DNA from: Phycisphaerae bacterium | Lineage (GTDB): Bacteria; Planctomycetota; Phycisphaerae; UBA1845; UTPLA1 | Direction: 5' to 3' | Assembly (NCBI GenBank): GCA_016935885.1 | Contig: JAFGQA010000351.1 | Coordinates: 1 to 21,529 of the forward strand | Length of the DNA stretch: 21,529 nt | Part shown: piece after piece, positions 5,757 to 14,100 of the stretch | How the letters are laid out: the number at the start of each line of letters is the position of its first letter | Position numbering within the stretch: position 1 is the stretch's first letter | Notes under the pieces: model-generated | Database searches by the model: none | What the model was told of the DNA's origin: nothing | What the model saw: only the letters and a program-made list of their open reading frames with translations | Position numbers and translations under genes: made by a program

Positions 5757-8258
5757 ATGACGTTTGATCTGACGCTGCTTCTGGCACAGGCCGAGCCCGC
5801 AAGCTGGCTCTCGGGGGCTTGGTCCATCTTCCTGCTGGTGATCGGCTTCTCACTCGTGATCTTCGTTCACGAGTTGGGGCACTTCCTTGCGGCCAAGTGG
5901 GCGAAGGTCCGCGTCGAGAAGTTCTGCATCGGCTTCGGCAAGGAGTTGTTCGGTTTCACCAGGGGTGGGACGCGGTACGGGTTCAACATCCTGCCGCTGG
6001 GCGGCTACGTGAAGATGCTCGGGCAGGAGGACTTCGTCGTCGACAAGTCCGGCGAGCTGAAGGTCAAGGACGATCCAGACTCGTTCACCAACAAACCCAT
6101 CGGCACGCGAATGGTGATCGTCTCCGCCGGGGTTGTCATGAACGTGCTGTTCGCGGCCGTGGCGTTTGCCATCGTCGTGATGGTCGGGCGGCTGGAGATG
6201 CCGGCCATCGTTGGCAGCGTGGACGAGACCACGCCGGCGGGTCGGGCGGGCGTGCAGACCGGCGACAAGATTCTGGCCATCAACGGGACAACGATTCGCA
6301 GTTTCGGGGACCTTAGCGCGCGGATCATGCTTTCCGATCCCGACGAGACGCTCGAGTTAGAGGTCGAGCGAGACGGGAAGATCGTCAGCCCAGCTCCCAA
6401 GGTCCTGCCCGAATTCAAGAAGGACGAGCAGATACGCCAGATCGGCATCGGCAACCCCGAGAACCTGCGAGTCCTGGTGCCATCCATTCGCCCCAACGAG
6501 GAGCGATTGGAGGGTGAGCTTCAGGAGTATGACCGACTGTACGGCTTGGTCGTGGATGGCGTTGTCAAGGAGTTCAAAGACGTCGGCCCATTCTCCCACG
6601 CCGTCAAAGCGGCGCGCGGGGCACCCGTCGAGATCGTCGTGAAGCGTCCAAAAGACCCCGATGCCTTAACAGACGAGATGCTCCTCCAATCAGACCCGAC
6701 CGTCGAGACGACGGAGGCCACGGTGCAGGCTCGGGCGATCTGGGCCCCCCTGGCGTTCGATGCATCGGATGAAGTCAGGGGATCGCTGCTCGGGTTGGTA
6801 CCCAGGATGACCGTCGCGCCGCTGCCCGGCAAGTCCTTCGAGAAGGCCGGTGTCCAGATCGGTGACGTGGTCACAAGGATCGGCAACCATGCCTACCCGG
6901 TTCTCCAAGAACTCAAGGAGGTAATAGATGAAAGCCCCGATCAGGAGGTTGCGATCGAGGTGCGCAGGACTCGGGCAGCCAACCACGGGCTGGCGGCACG
7001 GACGGTTGAATTCTGCGTGCGGAACCGCGAAACGCTGATCGTGACGGCCCTGCAGGGTGGCGCGGCGAGGGCGTTGGCCGAGGCCACGACGCTCGCTGGC
7101 GCGGCGGGTCTGCCCGGCTCGGAACGAGACAAGCTGCTGGCGAAGCTGGGGGGACTTGGCGACGGTCCGAGTTGGCGAAGGTGGCTGGAGCGCGTCGATA
7201 TTCACGAGCTTGCCCCGATCGTCCCCAAGCGCGAGTTCTCGCTGTTTGGGTTGCTGGGGCTGGCCGACAAGCCGCTGCCGAAGATCGACGCGGCCGTGAA
7301 CTGCATCGATGAGGATCACCTGGTCGTTGCGGACGTTGTGGAGAAGTTCGGCGATCGAACCACGCCGGCGCACGCGGCGTGCATCCCTCCGGGCGCCGTG
7401 ATCCTGTCCGTGGACGGTCAACGTGTCACGCAATGGTACGAACTGAGCGAGGCCTTCCGGGCCAAGGCCGGCCACGCTGTCGAGCTGACGTATCGGGTCG
7501 CCGACGACATTCGCACAACGAAGATGGTGATTCCCGATTGCATCTCGAATGCCTTGCACTTGAACCTGGCATCGGGCACCCGGATCGTCAAGATCGACGG
7601 AAAGACGAAGTATCCCGTAGAGGTCGAGGCCGGCAAGACGCAAGACATCTCGCTGCCGGACTGGCGCGTCATCGAAGGCGTGCTGAAGGCGTCGATCGGC
7701 AAGACCGTCCAGATCGAGTATGTAACGTACGACAACGAGAGGCATACGGCCGACTATACGGTCACGGCGGAGAACAGCGACCCGTGGCTGCACCGCGTCT
7801 GGTTTGCCGCGCCGTTCCGTTGCTACCCGCTGCGCGAGCGGCACCCCATTCACAATCCGATCGCAGCCGTGGGCGTCGGCTTCCGGCAGGCCTACGACGC
7901 AACGATGCAGACCATTCAATCGATCCGCCACATGGTCTTCACGGGGCGGGTCGGAGTCAGCAAGGTCAGCGGCCCGGTCGGCATCGTTCGAATCGGCGCG
8001 AAGTTCGCCGATACCGGCGTGTTGAACCTGCTTTGGTTCCTCGCGGTCATCTCTGCCAACCTGGCCGTGATCAACTTCCTGCCGCTGCCGATCGTCGATG
8101 GCGGGTTGTTTCTGTTCCTCGTCATGGAGAAGGCACGCGGCGAACCGGTGAGCATCAAGACACAGATCGCCACGCAACTGATCGGCATCGCCCTGATCGC
8201 CACGCTCTTCCTCCTCATCACCTACCAAGATATCAAGAACTGGATCATCGGAGCATGA
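5757..8258 (+). CDS. rseP: RseP-type site-2 zinc metalloprotease with extra PDZ-like domains
   Basis: This is a membrane-embedded protease of regulated intramembrane proteolysis, which cuts anti-sigma factors or leftover signal peptides. The first membrane segment carries HELGH (His38, Glu39, His42), followed by FNILPLGGYVKM. A second segment lies near 119-143. The C-terminal part has SGPVGI, then NFLPLPIVDGG (Asn773, Asp781 as third zinc ligand) and a last membrane segment near 804-822. At 833 residues it is far longer than E. coli RseP (about 450). The periplasmic part holds PDZ-like domains near 150-205, 346-405 and 530-585, plus a weaker one near 600-665. ATG 5757 is chosen because AAGGA (5743-5747) lies 9 bases upstream; the TTG at 5748 directly abuts it. 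It is cotranscribed with dxr and convergent with the htrA-type gene. Confidence 0.93.
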   Translation: MTFDLTLLLAQAEPASWLSGAWSIFLLVIGFSLVIFVHELGHFLAAKWAKVRVEKFCIGFGKELFGFTRGGTRYGFNILPLGGYVKMLGQEDFVVDKSGELKVKDDPDSFTNKPIGTRMVIVSAGVVMNVLFAAVAFAIVVMVGRLEMPAIVGSVDETTPAGRAGVQTGDKILAINGTTIRSFGDLSARIMLSDPDETLELEVERDGKIVSPAPKVLPEFKKDEQIRQIGIGNPENLRVLVPSIRPNEERLEGELQEYDRLYGLVVDGVVKEFKDVGPFSHAVKAARGAPVEIVVKRPKDPDALTDEMLLQSDPTVETTEATVQARAIWAPLAFDASDEVRGSLLGLVPRMTVAPLPGKSFEKAGVQIGDVVTRIGNHAYPVLQELKEVIDESPDQEVAIEVRRTRAANHGLAARTVEFCVRNRETLIVTALQGGAARALAEATTLAGAAGLPGSERDKLLAKLGGLGDGPSWRRWLERVDIHELAPIVPKREFSLFGLLGLADKPLPKIDAAVNCIDEDHLVVADVVEKFGDRTTPAHAACIPPGAVILSVDGQRVTQWYELSEAFRAKAGHAVELTYRVADDIRTTKMVIPDCISNALHLNLASGTRIVKIDGKTKYPVEVEAGKTQDISLPDWRVIEGVLKASIGKTVQIEYVTYDNERHTADYTVTAENSDPWLHRVWFAAPFRCYPLRERHPIHNPIAAVGVGFRQAYDATMQTIQSIRHMVFTGRVGVSKVSGPVGIVRIGAKFADTGVLNLLWFLAVISANLAVINFLPLPIVDGGLFLFLVMEKARGEPVSIKTQIATQLIGIALIATLFLLITYQDIKNWIIGA

Positions 8259-8289
8259 TGACCCATCTTGTGGACAGGGGGCCATGCCG

Positions 8290-8340
8290 GTTCAGGCGTG
8301 TGCCGTTGGCAGCTTTGTGCTACTGGCAGCTTGCCTGCCG
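8290..8340 (+). repeat. Diverged copy of the GGGTGCC hairpin repeat
   Basis: GTTCAGGCGTGTGCC (8290-8304) resembles the left side of the element at 20139-20153. TACTGGCAGCTTGCCTGCC (8321-8339) resembles its hairpin. Between them lies a partial duplication (GTTGGCAGCTT). It looks like a decayed or rearranged member of the family, and it runs into the next repeat. Confidence 0.5.
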
Positions 8341-8376
8341 GCTTGCCGTTTGGCGGACCTGCCCGCCGGCAGGCGG
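8328..8376 (+). repeat. GC-rich dispersed repeat with 10-bp inverted arms between convergent rseP and htrA
   Basis: GCCTGCCGGC (8333-8342) pairs perfectly with GCCGGCAGGC (8365-8374), with 22 bases between. The segment is nearly the reverse complement of 4150-4197. It sits between convergent genes and could act as a bidirectional transcription barrier, but no T-tract is present, so that role is only an inference. Confidence 0.65.
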
Positions 8377-8390
8377 ATCAGCCGTTCGCG

Positions 8391-10565
8391 TTACTCCTGG
8401 CGCGACTCCTCATCTCCAGTTTTGACGTCCTTGATGATTGGGCTCCAGTCGGGCTCAACATACTGGAAGCGGGTCTGCACGCCACGCAGGACGACGAAGA
8501 CCACGCGTTCGGGCTGGGCCTCGGTAACGGCCTTCATGGCCTTCCGATAGCTTTCCAGGCCTCGGATCGGGTGGCGATCGATCCGCTGGATCAAATCGCC
8601 CTGACTGATTCCACCCAGCCCCGCCCAGCCGGCCGATTCTACCTGCTCAACGAGCACGCCTTTGACGCTTTCGTCCCAGCGGTGATCGTCGCGATCGAAG
8701 AAGGTCACCTCGCGAACGGTCAACTCGAAGTCACGGTTCTTCTCGCGACGGGCCTCGGCCGGCGTTCGGCGCGATGCTTCCAGCTTGACCGTGACCTCCT
8801 TCGTTTCGCCGTTTCGCAGAGTGGTGAGCGTGGCTTCGTCGTCGATGTCGAGCTTCCGGACCCTCCTGGCGAACAGACCGGCGTCCTGCATGCCGCGCGG
8901 TCTCAGCTTGCTGCCGTTCAATGCGAGGATAATATCGCCGACCCGCAGGTCCGCATCGGTGGCCAGCGTGCGGGGATAGACCCGTGTGACGCGGTAGCCG
9001 AGCTGGTCGGGATGGCCCAGCTTGCTGGCGAGCTTCGTGAGAACCGGCTGCGTGGCGACGCCGATCCAGGCCTTGTGGACCTCACGTGGCGGGTCCTCGT
9101 CCTCGTCCGGCTTCGGCTTCAGCAGCGTCACGTTGTTCTCACCACCACGATCGAATTCGACGAGTAGGTACTCGGGCAGCGGCTCGGTGTCCATGATCGC
9201 CTCGTATCGCTGGACGATGGCGGCGAGATCGTCGATCGGTTGGCCATCGATCACGCGGATGACGTCCCCGTGGCCCAGTGGCGGCTCGGCGAGTTGGGCG
9301 GGGCCGCCCGAGCGAATGCTGCTGACCAGGACGCCCGCGGTGCTGTCAAGCTTCAGATCTCGGGCCATCTTCTCAGTGATTTGCTCGACCGTGACGCCCC
9401 AAGCTCGCAAGGCGGTCTCGTCGCCGCGGTCCTTCTGGAGCTTCTCGGTGACGATCGTCGTCTCGGCGACGGATCCGTCGCGGTCATAGCTTACTTTGAT
9501 CTGCGACCCGAGCGGTAAATCGGCGATGCGCTTCATCAGGGGCGGGACCTGCTCCGGAAACAGGACCGTGACCGCCTCGCCGTCTATCTTCAGGACGACG
9601 TCGCCGGCCTCGATCCCAGCCTTGTCCGCCGGGCCCTCCTTGACGACCGAGTCAATCAGCACGCCCTTGTCCAGACCCGTCTTCTTGATGGGTTTGAAAC
9701 TGACGCCGATCCAGCTTCGCACGACCTCGCCGCCTTCGATAAGGGCCGCGGTCACGGTCTCGGCCAAGTTGCTGGGAATCGCGAATCCCATGCCCGTGCC
9801 GCCGAGTTCGTTTACGCCGATGACTTCGCCCTTGAGGTTGACCAACGGGCCGCCGCTGTTCCCACGGTGGATCAAGGCGTCGTGCTGAATCCAGCGCGTG
9901 AACATGCCGGTGCGCTGGCCGCTTTCGAGTTCCATTTCGTCGACGTCGCCGCCACTGCCTCCCGTAAAGACGCGCTCGGTGTTGGAGACGATGCCAAGCG
10001 TCACGGATCGCGACAGGGCGAACGGCGAACCCATCGCCATGACGTGGTCGCCGATCTCCACCTCGCTTGAATCACCAAATCGGGCAACCGGCAGCGGCAC
10101 GCCGGGGTCCTTGAGTTCGGACAGATCCAGCTTGAGGACGGCCAGGTCGGTGAGCGGGTCCTCTCCGACGAGTTTGGCGGAGATCTCCTGCTTATCGGAG
10201 AGCGTGCACGTGAATTTCTGTCCCTTGTTCGTGACGTGCTGATTGGTAATGACGTAGCCCTCTTCTGAAATGATCGTGCCGCTGCCGACCGAGCGCCCCT
10301 TGTGCTCCTTGCCGGCCCAATAATCGATCGTGACCACGTGGATGTTGACCAACGCCGGGAAGACCTGGTCGCGGGCCACCTCGATCATCCGGCGCATGTC
10401 TTTGCGGAGTTCGTCGGCCTTCGCCTCGCCCTCAGGCGCCCGGCGTGGGACCTGAGAGCCGGCAACCGAGGTGGCGCCGAGAAAAGCCGCGATTGTCAAA
10501 GCCGTGACAATCGACATGGAAGGCACGTGCTCAGACGGACGGCGCAGCGCAGGTGTTCCAGGCAT
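8391..10565 (-). CDS. htrA: HtrA/Deg-type periplasmic serine protease with four PDZ-like domains
   Basis: The protein has 724 residues, against roughly 450-475 for E. coli DegP or DegQ. The N-terminus has a hydrophobic signal sequence (SIVTALTIAAFLGATSVAG, 18-36), so export is expected. The trypsin-like domain shows the full triad: His110 in TNQHVT, Asp140 in DPLTDLAV and Ser237 in HRGNSGGPL. PDZ-like segments follow near 285-375, 388-470, 499-590 and 612-700, the last two being unusual additions. The likely role is degradation or chaperoning of misfolded envelope proteins. ATG 10565 is chosen because AAAGGAG (10580-10574) lies 8 bases upstream; an in-frame ATG at 10592 falls inside a hairpin repeat and is unlikely. 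That hairpin sits immediately upstream of the ribosome site and might affect translation. Another in-frame ATG at 10517 would also keep the signal sequence. Confidence 0.93.
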   Translation of the reverse strand: MPGTPALRRPSEHVPSMSIVTALTIAAFLGATSVAGSQVPRRAPEGEAKADELRKDMRRMIEVARDQVFPALVNIHVVTIDYWAGKEHKGRSVGSGTIISEEGYVITNQHVTNKGQKFTCTLSDKQEISAKLVGEDPLTDLAVLKLDLSELKDPGVPLPVARFGDSSEVEIGDHVMAMGSPFALSRSVTLGIVSNTERVFTGGSGGDVDEMELESGQRTGMFTRWIQHDALIHRGNSGGPLVNLKGEVIGVNELGGTGMGFAIPSNLAETVTAALIEGGEVVRSWIGVSFKPIKKTGLDKGVLIDSVVKEGPADKAGIEAGDVVLKIDGEAVTVLFPEQVPPLMKRIADLPLGSQIKVSYDRDGSVAETTIVTEKLQKDRGDETALRAWGVTVEQITEKMARDLKLDSTAGVLVSSIRSGGPAQLAEPPLGHGDVIRVIDGQPIDDLAAIVQRYEAIMDTEPLPEYLLVEFDRGGENNVTLLKPKPDEDEDPPREVHKAWIGVATQPVLTKLASKLGHPDQLGYRVTRVYPRTLATDADLRVGDIILALNGSKLRPRGMQDAGLFARRVRKLDIDDEATLTTLRNGETKEVTVKLEASRRTPAEARREKNRDFELTVREVTFFDRDDHRWDESVKGVLVEQVESAGWAGLGGISQGDLIQRIDRHPIRGLESYRKAMKAVTEAQPERVVFVVLRGVQTRFQYVEPDWSPIIKDVKTGDEESRQE

Positions 10566-10573
10566 GGGGTACG

Positions 10574-10580
10574 CTCCTTT
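10574..10580 (-). promoter_or_regulatory. Ribosome binding site that fixes the htrA start
   Basis: AAAGGAG on the minus strand lies 8 bases before the ATG at 10565. It is the only strong Shine-Dalgarno sequence near the 5' end of this frame. Confidence 0.7.
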
Positions 10581-10581
10581 C

Positions 10582-10612
10582 GTGGGTGCCACTGGCGGCT
10601 TGCCCGCCAGTG
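10582..10612 (+). repeat. GGGTGCC hairpin repeat, copy A, in the htrA leader
   Basis: GGGTGCC is followed by the perfect 9-bp stem CACTGGCGG / CCGCCAGTG (10590-10598 and 10604-10612) around a CTTGC loop. It is the same element as 20147-20175, with one stem pair changed on both sides. In the minus-strand mRNA it would form just upstream of the htrA ribosome site. Confidence 0.85.
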
Positions 10613-11186
10613 CGATCTCTTCGTACTACGCTGGCCTGGCAGAACCAGACGACGGTGTGGATCAGCAACAGGCTGGGAGACAAGTCTTGTCGATTCCCAA
10701 CCCGCGTGCAAGGGGTGTTCGTTGCCCGAGAATCCTCCTCACTACGGCCGAGAATCGGTCAGTCTGAGTTACGCGGCGGACGCTCGGTGCCTGAGGCGAA
10801 GCGACGGAGGCAGGAAAGACGCCTCGGCCCGTTGAATCGTCAATCCGGCGGACATAGAGTAGGGTAGCTGGGAACCGGGGAACCGGACTGGGGGGAGATC
10901 AAGTCTCGGACGCACTCGGTTGGCGCGACTGGGGGTTTGGACTTTCCCTTCGCAAGAGGACCTTCCGTAACACCCATGCAGAACCTGGGCCAAGACCTTG
11001 GTGACACCGCTATCTCGCTGGTGCGTGCATGGGCCTTGGTGTTCGCGACGTAGCGCATTCTGGGGGAACACCACCGTGTGCATTCTGGATTCGGCTAAGC
11101 CACGCTTGCGGCGCGAGCGGTCAGGTCTTCGTGATAGACATGAGCAGAATCGCACACTGCCCGGACGGGCGGGAAAGGAAGCAGTG
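10613..11186. other. Non-coding spacer between divergent htrA and the giant-protein gene
   Basis: There is no gene I can support. It must hold the 5' regions of both divergent genes, but I found no promoter close to consensus. Visible small features are a perfect 8-bp tandem duplication GGAACCGG (10871-10886) and a weak 6-bp inverted pair GAGGCG / CGCCTC (10793-10798, 10820-10825). No known riboswitch class was recognised. Confidence 0.5.
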
Positions 11187-14100
11187 ATGACGAAGCTAAA
11201 CAGGACCGGTTGCTTATCTCTGTTGGTGGGCACGTTGTTGGTGGTGACACCGGCCGCGCAAGCGGGTCCGGAAGACAACGTGAGGGCGGATCTGCTGTCG
11301 ATCGAGGCATCGGATGACGCCCTCCAGGCATCGTTGGACTACGCGGTGATTGATCTTCTCCCGCTGCTCGGTACGGCGGTCGAGGACTTCCGAATCGAGG
11401 TCGGCATCGACCAGACGCCCGATAACGGCAGTGACGATATCGAGTTGTCGCTGTTCATCTTTGACGGGAACACGACCGGCACGACCTTCGCCCCGCACAC
11501 ATTGAGCGCGGATGTCAGCGGCGTGCTGGACGGTCTTCCGGCCGCCGACCGGGTTCAGAACGGCGACAAGCTGGTGGCCATGCTCGACATCGACAATAGC
11601 GTCTGGGAGCTTTTCGGAGCGGGTGAGGGTGACAATGCCGCCGCCGCCACGCCGTTCTACGTGGACATCAAACCGAAGACGTTGCTGCTGGATGCGGCCA
11701 ACCAAGCCACGTTGACTTACCTCGTGGACGCCCCGGCGAAGATCCACGGGTTCAAGATTCAGTTCTGGCTGGACGCGAACTACAGCGGCTCGCTCGATGG
11801 CGGTGACGTGATGGTCGAGGAGGCCCACTCATCTGGCGATACCGGCATTCGCAAGAAGACGGCGGATTTCAGCGGTCACGTGCCCACGCCCGGCCAGAAG
11901 GTCTTTGCCGTCGTCGACGCCGACAACGACGTTCGTGAGGCGAAGGAAGGCGGGCAGAACAGGATCGCCGGCGGCAGCGCCGCTGGGACGGACTTGGCAG
12001 CCGTGTCGCTGGTCTACGACGAAACGGCGCAGCAGGCCACCTTGAGCTACTTCGTACAAAGCCCGACCGACGTTACGACGGCTTATGAGATCGGGTTCTA
12101 CCTGGATAACGGAGATGGGTCGTTCGGCGTGGATGACGTTGTGATCGCCACCGTGGCAGGCGCGACCGAGCCGGGCGCGCATACGGTGCAGGCGGACTTC
12201 TCCGCAAACCCACCGGCGTCCGGCGCGTTCATTCATGCCTTCGTCGATAACCTGATTGCGATTGACGAGCTTGACGAGGACAACAACCTCGCCTCCGCCG
12301 CGAACACCTTTGTGACCGATATCGTGCCGATCGCCTTGACCTACGATTCGAACACGCAGAAGGCGACGTTGGCCTACCTGATCAACAGCCCGACCAAGGT
12401 CGAGGATTTCGTGATTCGGTTTTTCCTCGATCGGAACCACGACGGCGTCCTTAATGACTGGCCCGCCATTCCCGGCGGTGTCAGCGTTGTTGATCCAGAC
12501 ACGATGCCCGGTGCCCGCGCGATCGAGTTCGACTACTCGCCGGAGCCCCCGGCGTCCAGTCAGAAGATATTTGCGTGGCTCGACCGGTTCAACAACGTCG
12601 TCGAGGACGACGAGGACAACAAGATCGAGGCGACGAACCTGACGCCCACCGATCTGATCGCGATTTCTCTGTGGTACGACTCGAACACGGAGACGGCCAC
12701 GTTGAGCTATGCCGTCGAGGCACCGATCCCGGTGCCCAGCTACAACATCTGGTTCATCCGCGATACGAACATCGATCTGATTGCGGGGCCGGGCGACGAG
12801 ATTGTCTCCGTCAGCAGTCAGACCGCGCCGGGCACCTACACGCAGGTTCTGGACTTCAACGCGCCCGGCGTCGGGTGGGAAGGCCTGGACGCGGGCCAGG
12901 TGATGTTCGCCGTCATCGACCCGGAGGACATGGTCCGGAATGAGACGGTTCCGGCCGTGAACAACAAGATCAGCACGACCAACACGGACCAGATCGACAT
13001 CGAGGCGATCTCACTCAGTTACGACCCAACCGGCGGAATCGAAGCAGCCACGTTGAGCTACTTCGTCAGCAGCCCAACGCCGGTTGACGATCAGCCGTAT
13101 TACATCCAGTTCATGTTGGATAATGGGGACGGCATCTGTGACGCCGCGTCGGACACACTTGTGGGGCCCGCCGTCGCGGTCGACCCGATGCCCGGTGGCC
13201 ACGTGGCGACGCAGGACCTCTCCGGCAGCTCGGCCGCCTTGGGGCAGGTCGTGTTTGCGATCATTGACCCCGACAACACGCTCGTGGAATCCGACGAATC
13301 CAACAACTGCGCGGGATTCCTGAATGACCAGGCGGTGGACCTGGAGGCCATCTCGTTGGTCTACGACGCGGAGGGCGAGGAGGCCACCTTCACGTACTAC
13401 GTGAACAGCGCCGTGGATGTGCCGGCGTACAACGTGATGTTCGTGGTGGACGAGGACCACAACTGTCAGCCGAACCCCGGAGACACGGTCCTGCCGTTGG
13501 TCGCGGGCGAGGTCACGCCCGGCGTGCACGAAGCCACGATCAGTATCTCGCTGGCGATGGAACAGTGCCTGTTTGCGGTCCTTGATCGGCCGAGTCCGAA
13601 CGTTCCCGAGCTGGACGAGACGAACAACAGGGCGACGACGCGGAACACCGAGATCACCGATCTGGCGGCGATCGCGCTCTCCTATGACCCAATAGAGGCC
13701 AACGCGGTCTTGACCTACGAGGTGAACAGCCCCGTGAATGTGGATGCCTACGACATCGCCTTCCTATTGGACGGCGGCAACGGCTTCCTTGACGGCAGCG
13801 ACATCCTGGTGGCGACCGTCAGCGGTGAGGTGGCGCCGGGCAGCTACGCGACACCTGCCGTCACGTTCGGTGTCCCGTTCGAGCCCGCTTCGGGACAGAA
13901 GGTCTTCGCGGTGATCGATCTACCGGCCCCGGGAGCCGTGGAGGAATGGGAGGAGTCGTTGAACAACACCGCCGAGGCCGTCAACACGGCGCCGACCGAC
14001 CTGATAGCCAACCTGGTCGGGTCACTGACCTATGACGCGAACCTTGAGATCGCCACGTTGACCTATCAGGTTGAAAGCCCCATTCCCGTGCCCGCGTACA

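Noticed and set aside
8268..9167. Plus-strand frame of about 300 codons across the 3' half of htrA
   Set aside because: It starts in an intergenic repeat, overlaps the clear htrA coding sequence in antisense, and shows no domain.
10566..10592. In-frame ATG at 10592 as the htrA start
   Set aside because: It lies inside a dispersed hairpin repeat and has no ribosome site, whereas the ATG at 10565 has AAAGGAG 8 bases upstream.
10998..11186. Upstream extension of the giant-protein frame
   Set aside because: The 63 extra residues are basic and unlike a signal peptide. The ATG at 11187 has a good ribosome site and is followed by a textbook signal sequence.
10613..11186. Possible riboswitch or small RNA upstream of the giant gene
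   Set aside because: Only weak short inverted pairs are visible and nothing matches a class I know, so no RNA feature is called.
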